A stretch of 64,000 nt of DNA from Mesobacillus jeotgali (GCF_900166585.1 NZ_FVZC01000008.1:806001-870000), one strand, 5' to 3'. Shown: positions 53,005-62,646, counted from the stretch's first letter. Notes: a model not told the origin generated them from the sequence alone. Translations and numbers: made by a program.

Positions 53005-54513
53005 TTACCTTGGTTGTTTTGCCAGTATCCTAATAATCTGATCCTCGACCTCCCTTCCATTTCTGTCATCCAGCAGATTATTCAGCAGAATGGTGAAAAT
53101 GACGGTTTCGCCTCCGGCTGTTTTTACGTATCCAGCCAGAGTGCTTACTCCTGTAAGCGAGCCTGTTTTGGCCTGTACTACAATTCGTTGCGATTCATCT
53201 TTTAATCGATTCCGCATCGTCCCGCCAACCATTCTGTCCTTTTCCCCGGCGACTGGAAGTGACTGCAAAAATACCGGAAACCATTTCTCCTTTTGGACTT
53301 GAAATAGAAGCTTTGTCATTTCATTTGCTGGTATCAGGTTTGCATGGGAAATGCCTGATCCATCACGCAGAACGATCTGGCTGGTATCAATCCCGAAACG
53401 CTCCAGCTCATCTGCCACGACCTCGAGACCTTTATCCCAGCTGCCGCTGCCATGGACAACTTTCCCCATTTCTTTTATGAGTACTTCGGCGTGGCCATTA
53501 TTGCTGAGCTTCATGAAGGGTATCATCAGCTCGGCAAGGGGAAGTGATTTATGAAAAATTAATACTGGCATGGCATTTGAAGCCTTACCATTTTTTATTT
53601 TCCCAACTACTTGGATTCCCTGTTCCTCCAGAGCCTTTTTAAAAAGGCTTCCGGCATAATGCGTCGGGTTCCAAACGGCAACCCACTCTCTCGTCTTAGG
53701 TGAATCAGCAGGAAATGTACCTGTTACCTTGATTGTATTGGTGCCATGTTCCCGTTCGAAGCGGATATCCTGTTTTCCTTTGGAATCTACTGTTTTAGTT
53801 TCATTGACAATCGTGACAAAATCAGTGTCAGGTTCTAGTGAAATCTCAGCGGCTGCCCCTTTTTTGCCTTGAGAAACGTTAACTATCACTGTTCCGGCGT
53901 CATAATCTTTATTTGGAGAAGCTGTCAGTGCCGATATTTGCGCCCCATAATATTGATGTTCATCATTCCAGGTTAGATCCTCTGAATATCGTACATCGTC
54001 ATACCAGCTGTCATCGGTGATGAGATCGCCATCGATTTTCATGATTCCTTCGTTCTTCAGTTTTTTTGCCATTTCAGCAAAGTCTGCCGGCAGCAGTGTC
54101 GGATTTCCTTTGCCTTTTAAATAAAGGTCGCCTAAAAGAGTTCCGCCGGTTATTTTTCCTTCTGTTAGTAATTCAGTTGTAAAGCGGTAATCCTCCCCTA
54201 AGACTGAAAGTGACGCAGCAGCCGTGAGAAGCTTCAGAACGGAAGCAGGCTGCATTCTTATACCGCCATTATGCTCATACAGCAGCTTTCCATCCTCTGC
54301 TGACCTGATGCTGATTCCAGCCAAAGCCCCCTTCAGAATCGGTTCTGTTTTTAAAAGGCCATTGATTTCTTCTTGCATTCCCACTTGGGAGGAGACAGCC
54401 TTTGCAGGAGGCTCTTCAGTATAAAAAAGTGCGTTCAAGGCTAAAATGCTAACAAACATGAACAGGATGATTAATGTAATTTTTTGTTTCAAGATTTCGT
54501 TCATTCCCTTCAT
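53005..54513 (-). CDS. dacC: D-alanyl-D-alanine carboxypeptidase, S13/PBP4 type
   Basis: 502 residues from ATG at 54513; a TTG frame to 54552 has no ribosome site. One N-terminal membrane helix (about 11-31), then the S13 penicillin-binding fold: SVLK with Ser91 and Lys94, SNN near residue 335, and KTG near 449 (QAKTGSLTGVSTLAGYV). Between SxxK and SxN lies the large insertion that marks this family. It trims or cuts peptidoglycan peptides outside the membrane. Annotated dacC or PBP4a in B. subtilis; orthology is probable, not proven. Confidence 0.9.
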   Translation of the reverse strand: MKGMNEILKQKITLIILFMFVSILALNALFYTEEPPAKAVSSQVGMQEEINGLLKTEPILKGALAGISIRSAEDGKLLYEHNGGIRMQPASVLKLLTAAASLSVLGEDYRFTTELLTEGKITGGTLLGDLYLKGKGNPTLLPADFAEMAKKLKNEGIMKIDGDLITDDSWYDDVRYSEDLTWNDEHQYYGAQISALTASPNKDYDAGTVIVNVSQGKKGAAAEISLEPDTDFVTIVNETKTVDSKGKQDIRFEREHGTNTIKVTGTFPADSPKTREWVAVWNPTHYAGSLFKKALEEQGIQVVGKIKNGKASNAMPVLIFHKSLPLAELMIPFMKLSNNGHAEVLIKEMGKVVHGSGSWDKGLEVVADELERFGIDTSQIVLRDGSGISHANLIPANEMTKLLFQVQKEKWFPVFLQSLPVAGEKDRMVGGTMRNRLKDESQRIVVQAKTGSLTGVSTLAGYVKTAGGETVIFTILLNNLLDDRNGREVEDQIIRILAKQPR

Positions 54514-54606
54514 ATCTCTTCTGTTTTCGACAGGAATTTTCCCAATAAACAACTAGTAGAGTCTATGATAATGTTTAATTTAATAGAAGGTTGAGGAGGA
54601 GAAAAA

Positions 54607-54807
54607 ATGTACCGATACTTTTGGAATACTTTATTCATTGTAGCCATCGGAGCAGGATTTTACTTCTATGTTCAACTCATTTTTTCAAAGGTTACGGATC
54701 CGCTGTATGGCACATTGGCACTTCTTGCGGGCTGTCTGTTTGCGGCAGGGATATCCAGGGAGCTGCTGCTGCACGTGCCGATCAGAAATGAAAATAGGCA
54801 AGTTTAG
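54607..54807 (+). CDS. Small two-helix membrane protein, unknown
   Basis: 66 residues, ATG with GAGGAGGAG upstream. Two membrane segments (about 7-27 and 35-53) joined by SKVTDPLYGT, with a short basic tail. No family recognised. It is divergent from the DD-carboxypeptidase and ends at its own terminator. Confidence 0.75.
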   Translation: MYRYFWNTLFIVAIGAGFYFYVQLIFSKVTDPLYGTLALLAGCLFAAGISRELLLHVPIRNENRQV

Positions 54808-54819
54808 AGTCGAGTGGCA

Positions 54820-54847
54820 TGCACCCTTGTTATAGGGTGTTTTTTTA
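54820..54847 (+). terminator. Terminator of the small membrane protein gene
   Basis: GCACCCT-TGTTAT-AGGGTG with eight T. Confidence 0.88.
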
Positions 54848-54872
54848 TTTGGAAAACAGTTTTTATGATAAG

Positions 54873-54889
54873 TACGTGAAGGGGGTATG
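54873..54889. promoter_or_regulatory. Candidate CsoR operator (autoregulation)
   Basis: TACGTGAAGGGGGTATG, 37 bp before the csoR-type gene. As I recall, the B. subtilis CsoR site has the form TAC...GGGGGTATG, so the right half agrees; the left half is weaker. Confidence 0.5.
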
Positions 54890-54926
54890 ATAAAATATAA
54901 GGAAACGGATAAAAGGGGGTTATTAG

Positions 54927-55268
54927 ATGGACATTTTAGAGCCCAAAGTCAACCCATCTGAATGTGCGGACAGCTGCTGCTCATCAGAGAGAAAAAGCCA
55001 TCACTCTGAAAAAACGAAAAAAAATCTTGTGACAAGATTGAATCGGATAGAAGGACAAATTCGCGGCATCAAAGGCCTGATTGAAAGGGATACGTATTGT
55101 GATGATGTCATCACACAAATTTCTGCGACACAGGCTGCATTAAATAGCGTCGCCAAGCTATTGCTTGAGGGTCATATGAAATCATGCATTGTTGAACGGA
55201 TTCAGGAAGGCGATCATGAAGTGGTTGACGAGCTGCTTACGACCATTGAGAAGTTGATGAAAAAATAG
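54927..55268 (+). CDS. csoR: CsoR-family metal/thiol-sensing repressor
   Basis: 113 residues, ATG with AAAGGGGG. The DUF156/CsoR helical fold is clear: LVTRLNRIEGQIRGIKGLIE and TQISATQAALNSVAKLLLEGH. The Cu(I) ligands Cys58, His83 and Cys87 (YCDD; GHMKSC) are all present, favouring a copper sensor over a persulfide sensor of the CstR type. The N-terminus is unusual, with Cys13, Cys17 and Cys18 plus His25/26, which may add metal or thiol chemistry. No copper ATPase or chaperone gene is adjacent, and the riboflavin operon leader follows at once. Confidence 0.87.
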   Translation: MDILEPKVNPSECADSCCSSERKSHHSEKTKKNLVTRLNRIEGQIRGIKGLIERDTYCDDVITQISATQAALNSVAKLLLEGHMKSCIVERIQEGDHEVVDELLTTIEKLMKK

Positions 55269-55330
55269 TCGAACAATTTGTTTTTATTTTAAGATAATGT
55301 TAGGTATAATTACTTTAACATAATATAATT

Positions 55331-55470
55331 CCTTCGGGGTCGGGTGAAATTCCCAACCGGCGGTGATGAAGCAAGAGCTTCTAAGTCCGTGACCCGCTTA
55401 ACATTTGTTAAACGGTGGATCTGGTGAAACTCCAGGGCCGACAGTTAAAGTCTGGATGGGAGAAGGAAAA
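55331..55470 (+). ncRNA. FMN riboswitch (RFN element)
   Basis: CTTCGGGGTCGGGTGAAATTCCCAACCGGCGGTGATGAAG, then GTCCGTGACCCG, GGTGGATCTGGTGAAACTCCAGGGCCGACAGTTAAAGTCTGGATGGGAGAAGG, given here only as the order of its blocks, match the RFN consensus throughout. FMN binding favours the terminator at 55539 and shuts riboflavin synthesis. A TATAAT at 55305-55310 is the likely -10 box. Confidence 0.97.
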
Positions 55471-55538
55471 AACGAGGATTAAAAAAACGGGATTAGTATA
55501 CCCTTTTTTAACCCTCTGGTTTGACATTGCCTTTTTTA

Positions 55539-55576
55539 GGACCCCGAAGCAATTTTGTTTCGGGGTCTTTTTATTT
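55539..55576 (+). terminator. FMN riboswitch-controlled terminator
   Basis: GACCCCGAA ... TTTCGGGGTC followed by TTTTTATTTTT, 24 bp before ribD. Confidence 0.93.
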
Positions 55577-55599
55577 TTACTTTTTAAAAAGGAGGGATT

Positions 55600-56685
55600 A
55601 TGGTGGACAACCGTGACTATATGGCTCTTGCCATCAATCTTGCCAGTGTGACCGAGGGCCAAACAACGCCTAATCCGCGGGTTGGGGCTGTCCTTGTAAA
55701 AGATAGCCAGATCATTGGGATGGGCGCCCATCTGAAGGCGGGTGAGCCGCATGCTGAGGTTCATGCAATCGGCATGGCGGGGGAAAAAGCCAATGGCGCA
55801 ACGCTCTACGTCACACTTGAGCCATGCAGTCATTTCGGGAAGACGCCTCCATGTTCCAATCTGGTGATTGAGTCCGGCATCAAGAAAGTCTTTGTTGCTT
55901 CGGTGGATCCTAACCCGCTTGTCGGCGGGGCAGGAATTAAAAAAATGCTTGATGCAGGCATTGAGGTTGAGGTTGGCTTATTGGAGGAAGAAGCGACTGC
56001 CCTAAATAAGGTGTTTTTTCATTACATAAGCACAGGGCTCCCGTATGTAACCCTCAAATCAGCCACCAGCCTTGATGGCAAAATAGCGACAGTGGCCGGT
56101 GAGAGTAAATGGATCACCGGAGAAGGAGCGAGGAAGGATGTCCACCAATTCCGCCATACACATGATGCGATACTGGTCGGCGTCAATACCGTTATCAAAG
56201 ATAACCCGAGCCTGACGACCAGACTAGAAACTGGCGGAAAAAACCCCATCCGCGTGATTCTGGATTCCAAACTCAGAGCTCCTTTGGAAGCAGGGATTTT
56301 CAATGACAAAGCTGCTGAGACGATTATTGTGACAGGGATAGACGCCGGGCCTGAAAGGGAAAGACAGTTTTTAGAGCGGGGCATCGAAATCATTAAGCTG
56401 GACACTGTAAAAGTCGGCATAAAAGACATGCTAAAGAAATTAGGCAAACGCGGTATCACCTCCCTATATGTTGAAGGCGGGGCAGAGGTACATGGCAGTT
56501 TTTTAAAGGAAGAAGCTTTCCAGCGCGTAATAACCTACATCGCTCCAAAGTTGATTGGCGGAAAAAATGCTCCGGCTGCTTATGGAGGCGAAGGAATTCC
56601 ACGGCTTGAGGATACAGTGCCTTTGGAGATCGTGGATGTAAAACAAATTGGCCAGGATATCAGAATCATTGCTGAGCCGGTTTAG
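55600..56685 (+). CDS. ribD: Bifunctional diaminohydroxyphosphoribosylaminopyrimidine deaminase / reductase
   Basis: 361 residues, ATG with AAAGGAGGG. Deaminase domain 1-145 with the zinc site HAEVHAIG and PCSHFGKTPPCSN; reductase domain about 150-361 with TLKSATSLDGKIAT, GVNTVIKDNPSLTTR and YVEGGAEVHGSF. Catalyses the second and third steps of riboflavin synthesis from GTP. First gene of ribD-ribE-ribBA-ribH under FMN riboswitch control. Confidence 0.97.
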   Translation: MVDNRDYMALAINLASVTEGQTTPNPRVGAVLVKDSQIIGMGAHLKAGEPHAEVHAIGMAGEKANGATLYVTLEPCSHFGKTPPCSNLVIESGIKKVFVASVDPNPLVGGAGIKKMLDAGIEVEVGLLEEEATALNKVFFHYISTGLPYVTLKSATSLDGKIATVAGESKWITGEGARKDVHQFRHTHDAILVGVNTVIKDNPSLTTRLETGGKNPIRVILDSKLRAPLEAGIFNDKAAETIIVTGIDAGPERERQFLERGIEIIKLDTVKVGIKDMLKKLGKRGITSLYVEGGAEVHGSFLKEEAFQRVITYIAPKLIGGKNAPAAYGGEGIPRLEDTVPLEIVDVKQIGQDIRIIAEPV

Positions 56686-56697
56686 AAGGAGGTTTGT

Positions 56698-57354
56698 ATG
56701 TTTACTGGGATTATTGAAGAAATCGGGACAGTAGCCAATATTCAGCATAGCGGTGAATCATTTGTCCTGACAATAGACGCAAAAAAAGTCCTGTCTGATG
56801 TCCATCTGGGAGACAGTATTGCTGTAAACGGAGTTTGCCTGACCGTCACTTCCTTCACCGAAAACCGGTTTACCGTTGATGTCATGCCGGAAACGGTTAG
56901 AGCATCGAGCTTGAAAACCGTTAAAAGAGGCTCGAAGGTGAACCTGGAAAGAGCAATGGCAGCGGGAGGACGCTTTGGCGGTCACTTTGTCGCTGGCCAT
57001 GTAGATGGAGTCGGTGTCATTAAAGGAAAAAAGCAGATTGAAAACGCGGTATATTATGAAATTCAAGTAGAACCTGAATTGCTGAAATATGTCATCATGA
57101 AGGGCTCTGTCGCCATTGATGGTACAAGCCTGACGGTATTCGGAATATCGGAAGACAGTTTGACCCTGTCACTGATTCCGCTTACCCTTTCGGATACGGT
57201 ACTTGGTTTCAAGGGTACAGGAGATCTCGTTAACATTGAATGTGACATGATCGGAAAATATGTGGGACATTTTTTGAGTAACCAGGTCCCTTCAGCTCCA
57301 AAACGAGGGAACGATATTACAGCCCAATTCCTGCAGGATAACGGGTTTATGTGA
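56698..57354 (+). CDS. ribE: Riboflavin synthase, alpha subunit
   Basis: 218 residues, ATG with AGAAGGAGG. Two homologous lumazine-binding barrels: [12 protein letters not shown] ... VNGVCLTV, and the second from about 98 ([12 protein letters not shown] ... IDGTSLTV). It dismutates two molecules of dimethyl-ribityllumazine to riboflavin, inside the RibH capsid in Bacilli. The stop overlaps the ribosome site of ribBA. Confidence 0.96.
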   Translation: MFTGIIEEIGTVANIQHSGESFVLTIDAKKVLSDVHLGDSIAVNGVCLTVTSFTENRFTVDVMPETVRASSLKTVKRGSKVNLERAMAAGGRFGGHFVAGHVDGVGVIKGKKQIENAVYYEIQVEPELLKYVIMKGSVAIDGTSLTVFGISEDSLTLSLIPLTLSDTVLGFKGTGDLVNIECDMIGKYVGHFLSNQVPSAPKRGNDITAQFLQDNGFM

Positions 57355-57365
57355 GGGTGATGAAG

Positions 57366-58559
57366 ATGTTTGATCCTATTGAAGAAGCGATTTATGAACT
57401 TATGCAAGGAAATGTCGTCATAGTTTGTGATGATGAAGACAGGGAGAATGAAGGGGATTTCATCGCGCTTGCTGAGAGGGCAACGCCTGATGTCATCAAT
57501 TTCATGGCAACACACGGCCGGGGGCTGATCTGTGTTCCAATCGAAACAGAACTGGCACAAAGACTCGACCTCATGCCGATGGTTTCACGCAACACTGATC
57601 CCCATGGAACTGCATTTACGGTTAGTATCGACCATAAGTATTCCACAACCGGAATCTCTGCATTCGAGCGCTCGGCCACCGTTCTGAGCATGCTTGATCC
57701 GGAATCCAAGGCTGCTGATTTTAAAAGGCCCGGACACATCTTCCCGCTCGTTGCCAAGAAAGGCGGAGTATTAAGAAGGGCCGGCCATACAGAAGCAGCG
57801 GTGGACCTGGCTAAAATGTGCGGCGCCCAGCCTGCTGGAGTCATTTGCGAAATCATGAATGAAGACGGCACAATGGCACGTGTACCTCAGCTCCGGAAGA
57901 TTGCTGATCAGTTCGACCTTAAGATGATCACAATCAAGGACCTTATTCAATATCGGAACCGGAAGGACAAGCTCATTAACAGGGAAGTGGAAATCAACCT
58001 TCCCACTGAATTCGGGATGTTCAAAGCCGTTGGATACACGAATCTCGTAGATGACAAAGAGCATATCGCACTCGTTAAAGGAGAAATCAATCCTGATGAA
58101 CCGGTTCTTGTCAGAGTCCATTCTGAATGCCTGACAGGTGATGTATTCGGTTCCTACCGTTGTGATTGCGGGCCTCAGCTTCATGCTGCTTTAAGCCAGA
58201 TCAATAAGGAAGGGCGCGGCGTTCTTCTTTATTTGCGCCAGGAAGGAAGAGGCATCGGGCTCATGAACAAGCTGCGTGCCTATAAGCTTCAGGAAGAGGG
58301 CTATGACACGGTCGAAGCCAATGAAAAGCTCGGATTTGGTGCCGATTTGCGTGAGTATGGGATCGGTGCTCAAATTTTAAAAGACCTTGGCATCAAGCAA
58401 ATGAGATTGCTGACCAACAATCCAAGGAAAATCAAAGGGCTGAAAGGATACGATCTTGAGGTAGTAGACCGCGTGCCAATCCAGATGCCAACTAAAGAAG
58501 AAAATGAAAATTACTTAAAAACCAAGCACAGCAAATTAGGACATTTACTTAAATTTTAA
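57366..58559 (+). CDS. ribBA: Bifunctional DHBP synthase / GTP cyclohydrolase II
   Basis: 397 residues from ATG at 57366, preferred over GTG 57351 and ATG 57360 because GAGGG (57353) is then 8 bp away. DHBP synthase 1-200 ([29 protein letters not shown]) and GTP cyclohydrolase II about 205-397 with the zinc ligands in [18 protein letters not shown] and the [10 protein letters not shown] loop. Supplies both entry precursors of the pathway. Confidence 0.97.
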   Translation: MFDPIEEAIYELMQGNVVIVCDDEDRENEGDFIALAERATPDVINFMATHGRGLICVPIETELAQRLDLMPMVSRNTDPHGTAFTVSIDHKYSTTGISAFERSATVLSMLDPESKAADFKRPGHIFPLVAKKGGVLRRAGHTEAAVDLAKMCGAQPAGVICEIMNEDGTMARVPQLRKIADQFDLKMITIKDLIQYRNRKDKLINREVEINLPTEFGMFKAVGYTNLVDDKEHIALVKGEINPDEPVLVRVHSECLTGDVFGSYRCDCGPQLHAALSQINKEGRGVLLYLRQEGRGIGLMNKLRAYKLQEEGYDTVEANEKLGFGADLREYGIGAQILKDLGIKQMRLLTNNPRKIKGLKGYDLEVVDRVPIQMPTKEENENYLKTKHSKLGHLLKF

Positions 58560-58601
58560 ATCGGAAAAAAGATAAATAATAGCTAAAATGGAGGAATAGT
58601 C

Positions 58602-59072
58602 ATGAACAGAACATTTGAAGGTAATTTAGTAGGAACAGGTCTTAAAATCGGGATCGTTGTAGGCCGATTCAATGAGTTCATTACAAGCAAGCTTTTAGGC
58701 GGAGCGCAGGATGCACTGAAAAGACATGGTGTGGACGAAAGCAATGTCGATGTTGCCTGGGTCCCAGGTGCATTTGAAATCCCGCTAGTCGCACAGAAAA
58801 TGGCGAAAAGCAATAAATATGATGCTGTCATCACATTAGGTACAGTGATCCGCGGCTCTACTCCTCACTTTGACTATGTTTGCAATGAAGCTGCCAAAGG
58901 TGTATCAGCAGCCGCTATGAACTCAGGCATCCCGGTCATCTTCGGTGTACTGACTACTGATACAATCGAGCAGGCAATCGAACGTGCCGGCACTAAAGCT
59001 GGCAACAAAGGCTGGGACGCTGCCGCTTCAGCAATCGAAATGGCGAACTTAATGAAGAGTATTGAAATGTAA
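58602..59072 (+). CDS. ribH: 6,7-dimethyl-8-ribityllumazine synthase
   Basis: 156 residues, ATG with [60 protein letters not shown] with the catalytic His, and [16 protein letters not shown] are the lumazine synthase blocks. Forms the 60-subunit shell. Last gene of the operon. Confidence 0.97.
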   Translation: MNRTFEGNLVGTGLKIGIVVGRFNEFITSKLLGGAQDALKRHGVDESNVDVAWVPGAFEIPLVAQKMAKSNKYDAVITLGTVIRGSTPHFDYVCNEAAKGVSAAAMNSGIPVIFGVLTTDTIEQAIERAGTKAGNKGWDAAASAIEMANLMKSIEM

Positions 59073-59082
59073 TCTAATTTTG

Positions 59083-59117
59083 AAAGCTGCAGGCAACCAT
59101 GTCTGCAGCTTTTTTAT
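59083..59117 (+). terminator. Terminator of the rib operon
   Basis: AAGCTGCAG ... CTGCAGCTT with TTTTTATTTT. Confidence 0.92.
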
Positions 59118-59231
59118 TTTAAGACCGCAAAATTCTTCCCAATCTTTTAAACTCTTCGCCTCAGTTTGTTAATAATTTGTTCATATTTTCTGGTTAAGAT
59201 GAAGACAAGTTAGAAGCGAGGAGGAAAAATC

Positions 59232-60434
59232 ATGAGTGAATATAACTCGAATTCCCGGTACCAGGAAGTGGAGCCGGTCAAAAAGTCTAATAGATTAAAA
59301 AGCATCATGTCTACTGTTTTGGCAGGAGTAGTAGGTTCGGCTATTACGCTTGCTGCAGTGAATTTTACAGAGGAGGATGCTGGGAAACAGGTACAGCCCC
59401 AAACTCAAACAGCCACAGAAAGCAAGTCAAATATAGTCACTACACCGACTTCCGCCAAAAATTCCGGGTCGATAGCCGATATCATTGAAACATCTTCTAA
59501 ATCCATTGTCGGCATCACCAATATCCAGCAGCAAAGCAATCCGTTTTCCCAAAGCCAGGGGAATGTCGAAAGCGGTTCTGGCTCTGGTGTGATTTTTAAA
59601 AAGCAAGGAAACAGTGCCTTTATCGTCACGAATAACCATGTAATTGAGGGAGCATCAAAGGTCGAGGTTTCCCTTTACAATGGAGAGAAGGTTCCAGCAG
59701 AGGTGGTTGGTGCAGACGCATTAACTGACCTGGCCGTTGTGAAAATCGATGCATCCAAGGCAGCGGATGTCATTGAATTTGGTGATTCTTCAGTGTTGCG
59801 GCCAGGCGACCAGGTGCTGGCGATTGGAAACCCGCTTGGCCTTGACTTATCAAGGACTGTGACCCAGGGAATCGTAAGTGCAGTTGACCGTTCTATCTCA
59901 GTGCCAACCTCTGCCGGGGAATGGGAAATGAATGTCATCCAGACAGACGCGGCAATCAACCCGGGAAACAGCGGCGGCGCTTTGATAAATACAGATGGAA
60001 AAGTGATTGGAATCAACAGCTTGAAGATTTCGCAAAATGGCGTGGAAGGCCTGGGTTTTGCGATTCCCAGCAATGAAGCCATGCCAATTGTTAATCAGCT
60101 GATCGAAAAAGGAAAAGTGGAACGTCCATATTTAGGTGTTAGCCTTGCGGACCTGACACAAATCCCTGATATGTATCTCGAGAAATTGCCGGACAATGTG
60201 GAATCGGGAACGATGATTACCTATGTCGACCCAAATTCCGCAGCTGCCAAAGCGGGTCTTAAGGAGCAGGATATCATCGTCGGCATCAATGATGAAAAAG
60301 TAGAGAATGCCAGTGACTTAAGAAGATACATGTATACTAAAATCAAAAACGGAGACAGTGCCGAGTTAAAAATATTCCGTGACGGCAAGCAGCAAACATT
60401 AAAGGTAACTTTGACTGTTTCAAGCGTTGAATAA
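59232..60434 (+). CDS. HtrA/DegP-like serine protease with PDZ domain
   Basis: 400 residues, ATG with GAGGAGG. Short cytosolic N-terminus, one membrane helix (about 25-45), Gln/Thr-rich linker, trypsin-like domain (about 78-280) with His136 (TNNHVI), Asp166 (LTDLAVV) and Ser247 (GNSGGAL), and one PDZ domain (about 295-395). Membrane-anchored quality-control protease of the HtrA/HtrB/YyxA group; which paralogue is not decidable here. The next gene, an extracytoplasmic foldase, starts 12 bp later, so protease and foldase are probably co-expressed. Confidence 0.93.
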   Translation: MSEYNSNSRYQEVEPVKKSNRLKSIMSTVLAGVVGSAITLAAVNFTEEDAGKQVQPQTQTATESKSNIVTTPTSAKNSGSIADIIETSSKSIVGITNIQQQSNPFSQSQGNVESGSGSGVIFKKQGNSAFIVTNNHVIEGASKVEVSLYNGEKVPAEVVGADALTDLAVVKIDASKAADVIEFGDSSVLRPGDQVLAIGNPLGLDLSRTVTQGIVSAVDRSISVPTSAGEWEMNVIQTDAAINPGNSGGALINTDGKVIGINSLKISQNGVEGLGFAIPSNEAMPIVNQLIEKGKVERPYLGVSLADLTQIPDMYLEKLPDNVESGTMITYVDPNSAAAKAGLKEQDIIVGINDEKVENASDLRRYMYTKIKNGDSAELKIFRDGKQQTLKVTLTVSSVE

Positions 60435-60446
60435 TGGAGGGAAATG

Positions 60447-61325
60447 ATGATTGCTTTTATGAAAAATAACAAATTAATGCTGATATTTGCTGTGATTTCC
60501 CTGGGGCTCCTTTTGATCTTTGCGACAGCTTTTACAAAAACAGAGACGGCAGCGAGCATCAATGGCGAAAAAATCACCAAGGAGGAATTGAACACAAAAA
60601 TGACCGAAATGTACGGCAATGATATGTTGGATTCACTAATCACAACTAAAGTGATCGAAATGGAAGCCGCGAAGAAAAAAGTAAATGTCACAGGCAATGA
60701 AATAGATGAAGAGTTAACAAAGCTTCAGGAATCGTATGGCGGTGAAGAAGCCTTTGCAGCTGCATTGGAGCAGAACAAAGTGTCAATGGACAGAATCAGG
60801 GAGGACATCGAGATTTATCTGCTCGCGGAAAAAATGATCAAACCATCAATCAAAGTGACCGAAAAAGAAATGAAAACATACTTTGAAGAGAATAAGGATT
60901 CGTTAGGGCAAAAGGAACAGGTAAAAGCCCAACATATTTTAGTCGAAGATGAGGCAACAGCCAAGAAAGTAAAGGAAAAGCTGGACAGTGGCAAAGACTT
61001 TGCTGAACTGGCGAAGGAATATTCCACGGATTCCAGCAATGCCGATAAGGGAGGAGACCTCGGCTATTTTGGAAAAGGAGAAATGGCAGAGGAATTCGAA
61101 AAGGCAGCATTCGCATTGGATGTTGATGGAATAAGTGAGCCGGTAAAAACCGAGTTTGGTTACCATATCATCAAGGTCACCGATAAAAAGGCAGCAAAAC
61201 CGGCAGTCTACGAAGATAATAAAAAAAAGATCGAAGAAATGCTATATGACCAAAAAATCCAGTCAGAATATGCTGGCTGGCTGGAAGAGAAAAAAGCAGA
61301 TTACGAAATTAAAAGGTATCTATAG
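60447..61325 (+). CDS. Parvulin-type peptidyl-prolyl isomerase, PrsA-like
   Basis: 292 residues from the second of two adjacent ATGs (60447), better spaced from GGAGGG. One N-terminal membrane helix (about 10-30) without a lipobox Cys, so it is a membrane-anchored rather than lipidated PrsA relative. SurA/PrsA N-domain (about 38-145) and a PPIC domain (about 150-245: VKAQHILVEDEATA, DLGYFGKGEMAEEF, GYHIIKV). Helps fold exported proteins. Coupled to the HtrA-like gene upstream. Confidence 0.9.
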   Translation: MIAFMKNNKLMLIFAVISLGLLLIFATAFTKTETAASINGEKITKEELNTKMTEMYGNDMLDSLITTKVIEMEAAKKKVNVTGNEIDEELTKLQESYGGEEAFAAALEQNKVSMDRIREDIEIYLLAEKMIKPSIKVTEKEMKTYFEENKDSLGQKEQVKAQHILVEDEATAKKVKEKLDSGKDFAELAKEYSTDSSNADKGGDLGYFGKGEMAEEFEKAAFALDVDGISEPVKTEFGYHIIKVTDKKAAKPAVYEDNKKKIEEMLYDQKIQSEYAGWLEEKKADYEIKRYL

Positions 61326-61333
61326 TTGAAATG

Positions 61334-61363
61334 ACACTCCTGCAGTAGCTGCAGGAGTTTTTT
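61334..61363 (+). terminator. Terminator of the htrA-like/foldase operon
   Basis: ACTCCTGCAG-TAG-CTGCAGGAGT with TTTTTG. Confidence 0.93.
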
Positions 61364-61404
61364 GTTGGCTTTTTAAAATTTTTAGAATAATTTAGTTGCA
61401 GGTC

Positions 61405-61513
61405 AAGTTTCCTATGCGATAAAATGTTGACCAAAGGAAACTTTTTAACATACCTGCATATATTGTTTCTAAGCAAAGGGAATCCTGCACCCTAAAAGTT
61501 TACCTAAGGAAAC
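61405..61513. promoter_or_regulatory. Cluster of MntR-like boxes upstream of the ZIP transporter
   Basis: Core GTTTACCTAAGGAAAC at 61498-61513 resembles the DtxR-family MntR box (TTTGCCTTAAGGAAAC as I remember it). Related copies: TTGACCAAAGGAAAC at 61427-61441, the reverse-oriented AAGTTTCCTATGCGATAA at 61405-61422, and a weaker one near 61463-61478. A TATAAT lies at 61543-61548. Together they suggest manganese-dependent control of the gene at 61654. No other feature is seen in 61364-61653. Confidence 0.6.
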
Positions 61514-61653
61514 AATTTAGAGTAAGTCCATCATTGATAGGTTATAATTTGTACGTGAAACATTTTATATTTATCGCATAAACTAAGGATTATTGTTTTC
61601 CTTATTAACAATCTAGGGTCAGGTTAAATATTGATACTCAAAGGAGAATATAT

Positions 61654-62463
61654 ATGACTGAGGAAATTTTATTTGCTTTCGGATTGACTCTATTTGCAGG
61701 CCTAGCTACCGGAATCGGAAGTGTTCTTGCCTTTTTCACATCGCGGACGAATACAAAATTCCTTTCGCTCGCGCTTGGTTTTTCGGCCGGGGTCATGATC
61801 TATGTGTCGATGATTGAGATTTTTGTAAAAGCAAAGGATGCACTAGTCTCAGCGATGGGTGTACAATTAGGGAACTGGGCGACTGTAGGCGGTTTTTTCG
61901 CCGGAATCGTATTGATTGCACTAATCGATAAGTTCATACCAAAGCAGAGTAATCCTCATGAGCTGAAAAAAGTCGAAGACATGAGCTCCCCTTCACAAGC
62001 TGTCAACGATGCTGCTCTGCTGAAAATGGGCACATTTACAGCGCTGGCGATTGGTATTCACAATTTTCCAGAGGGAATCGCAACCTTTACTTCTGCCATT
62101 CAGGATCCCGGCCTGGGTGTGGCCATTGCGATTGCGATCGCCATCCATAACATTCCGGAGGGCATTGCCGTTTCCGTACCAGTGTATTTCGCAACAGGGG
62201 ATAAGAAGAAAGCTTTCAATCTATCATTCTTGTCAGGGTTGTCTGAGCCGATTGGCGCACTGGCAGCTTATCTTTTCCTGATGCCATTCCTGAATGATAT
62301 CATGTTTGGAGTCATTTTTGCGGCAGTAGCCGGAATCATGGTATTCATATCACTTGATGAACTGCTGCCCGCTGCGAAGAAATATGATGAATCACATCTT
62401 GCCATCTACGGTTTGGTAGCTGGAATGGCCGTTATGGCGGTTAGCTTGCTATTGTTCATATAA
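61654..62463 (+). CDS. ZIP-family divalent metal transporter, ZupT-like
   Basis: 269 residues, ATG with CAAAGGAGA. Eight hydrophobic segments with the ZIP metal-path motifs HNFPEGIATF (helix 4) and HNIPEGIAVSVPV (helix 5), plus LDELLP near the end. A variable loop between helices 3 and 4 is charged. ZupT imports Zn, Fe and Mn. The MntR-like boxes upstream point to Mn as the physiological signal or substrate here; that is inference. Confidence 0.9.
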   Translation: MTEEILFAFGLTLFAGLATGIGSVLAFFTSRTNTKFLSLALGFSAGVMIYVSMIEIFVKAKDALVSAMGVQLGNWATVGGFFAGIVLIALIDKFIPKQSNPHELKKVEDMSSPSQAVNDAALLKMGTFTALAIGIHNFPEGIATFTSAIQDPGLGVAIAIAIAIHNIPEGIAVSVPVYFATGDKKKAFNLSFLSGLSEPIGALAAYLFLMPFLNDIMFGVIFAAVAGIMVFISLDELLPAAKKYDESHLAIYGLVAGMAVMAVSLLLFI

Positions 62464-62499
62464 ATTTGCAAGTGCGAAATTAACTATTATTTTCCAGAT

Positions 62500-62537
62500 A
62501 AAAGAGTGACCTGTAACAAAAGGGTCACTCTTTTTGG
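62500..62537 (+). terminator. Terminator of the ZIP transporter gene
   Basis: AAAGAGTGACC ... GGGTCACTCTTT with further T. Confidence 0.92.
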
Positions 62538-62646
62538 TTCTTTTGATATTGGGAAAAATTTAAAACAGTCCGATATACATGTGACTTTTATGTAAACGTG
62601 TATAATTACCTGATTCGAAAGACTTAAAAATGAACAGATTAGCATA

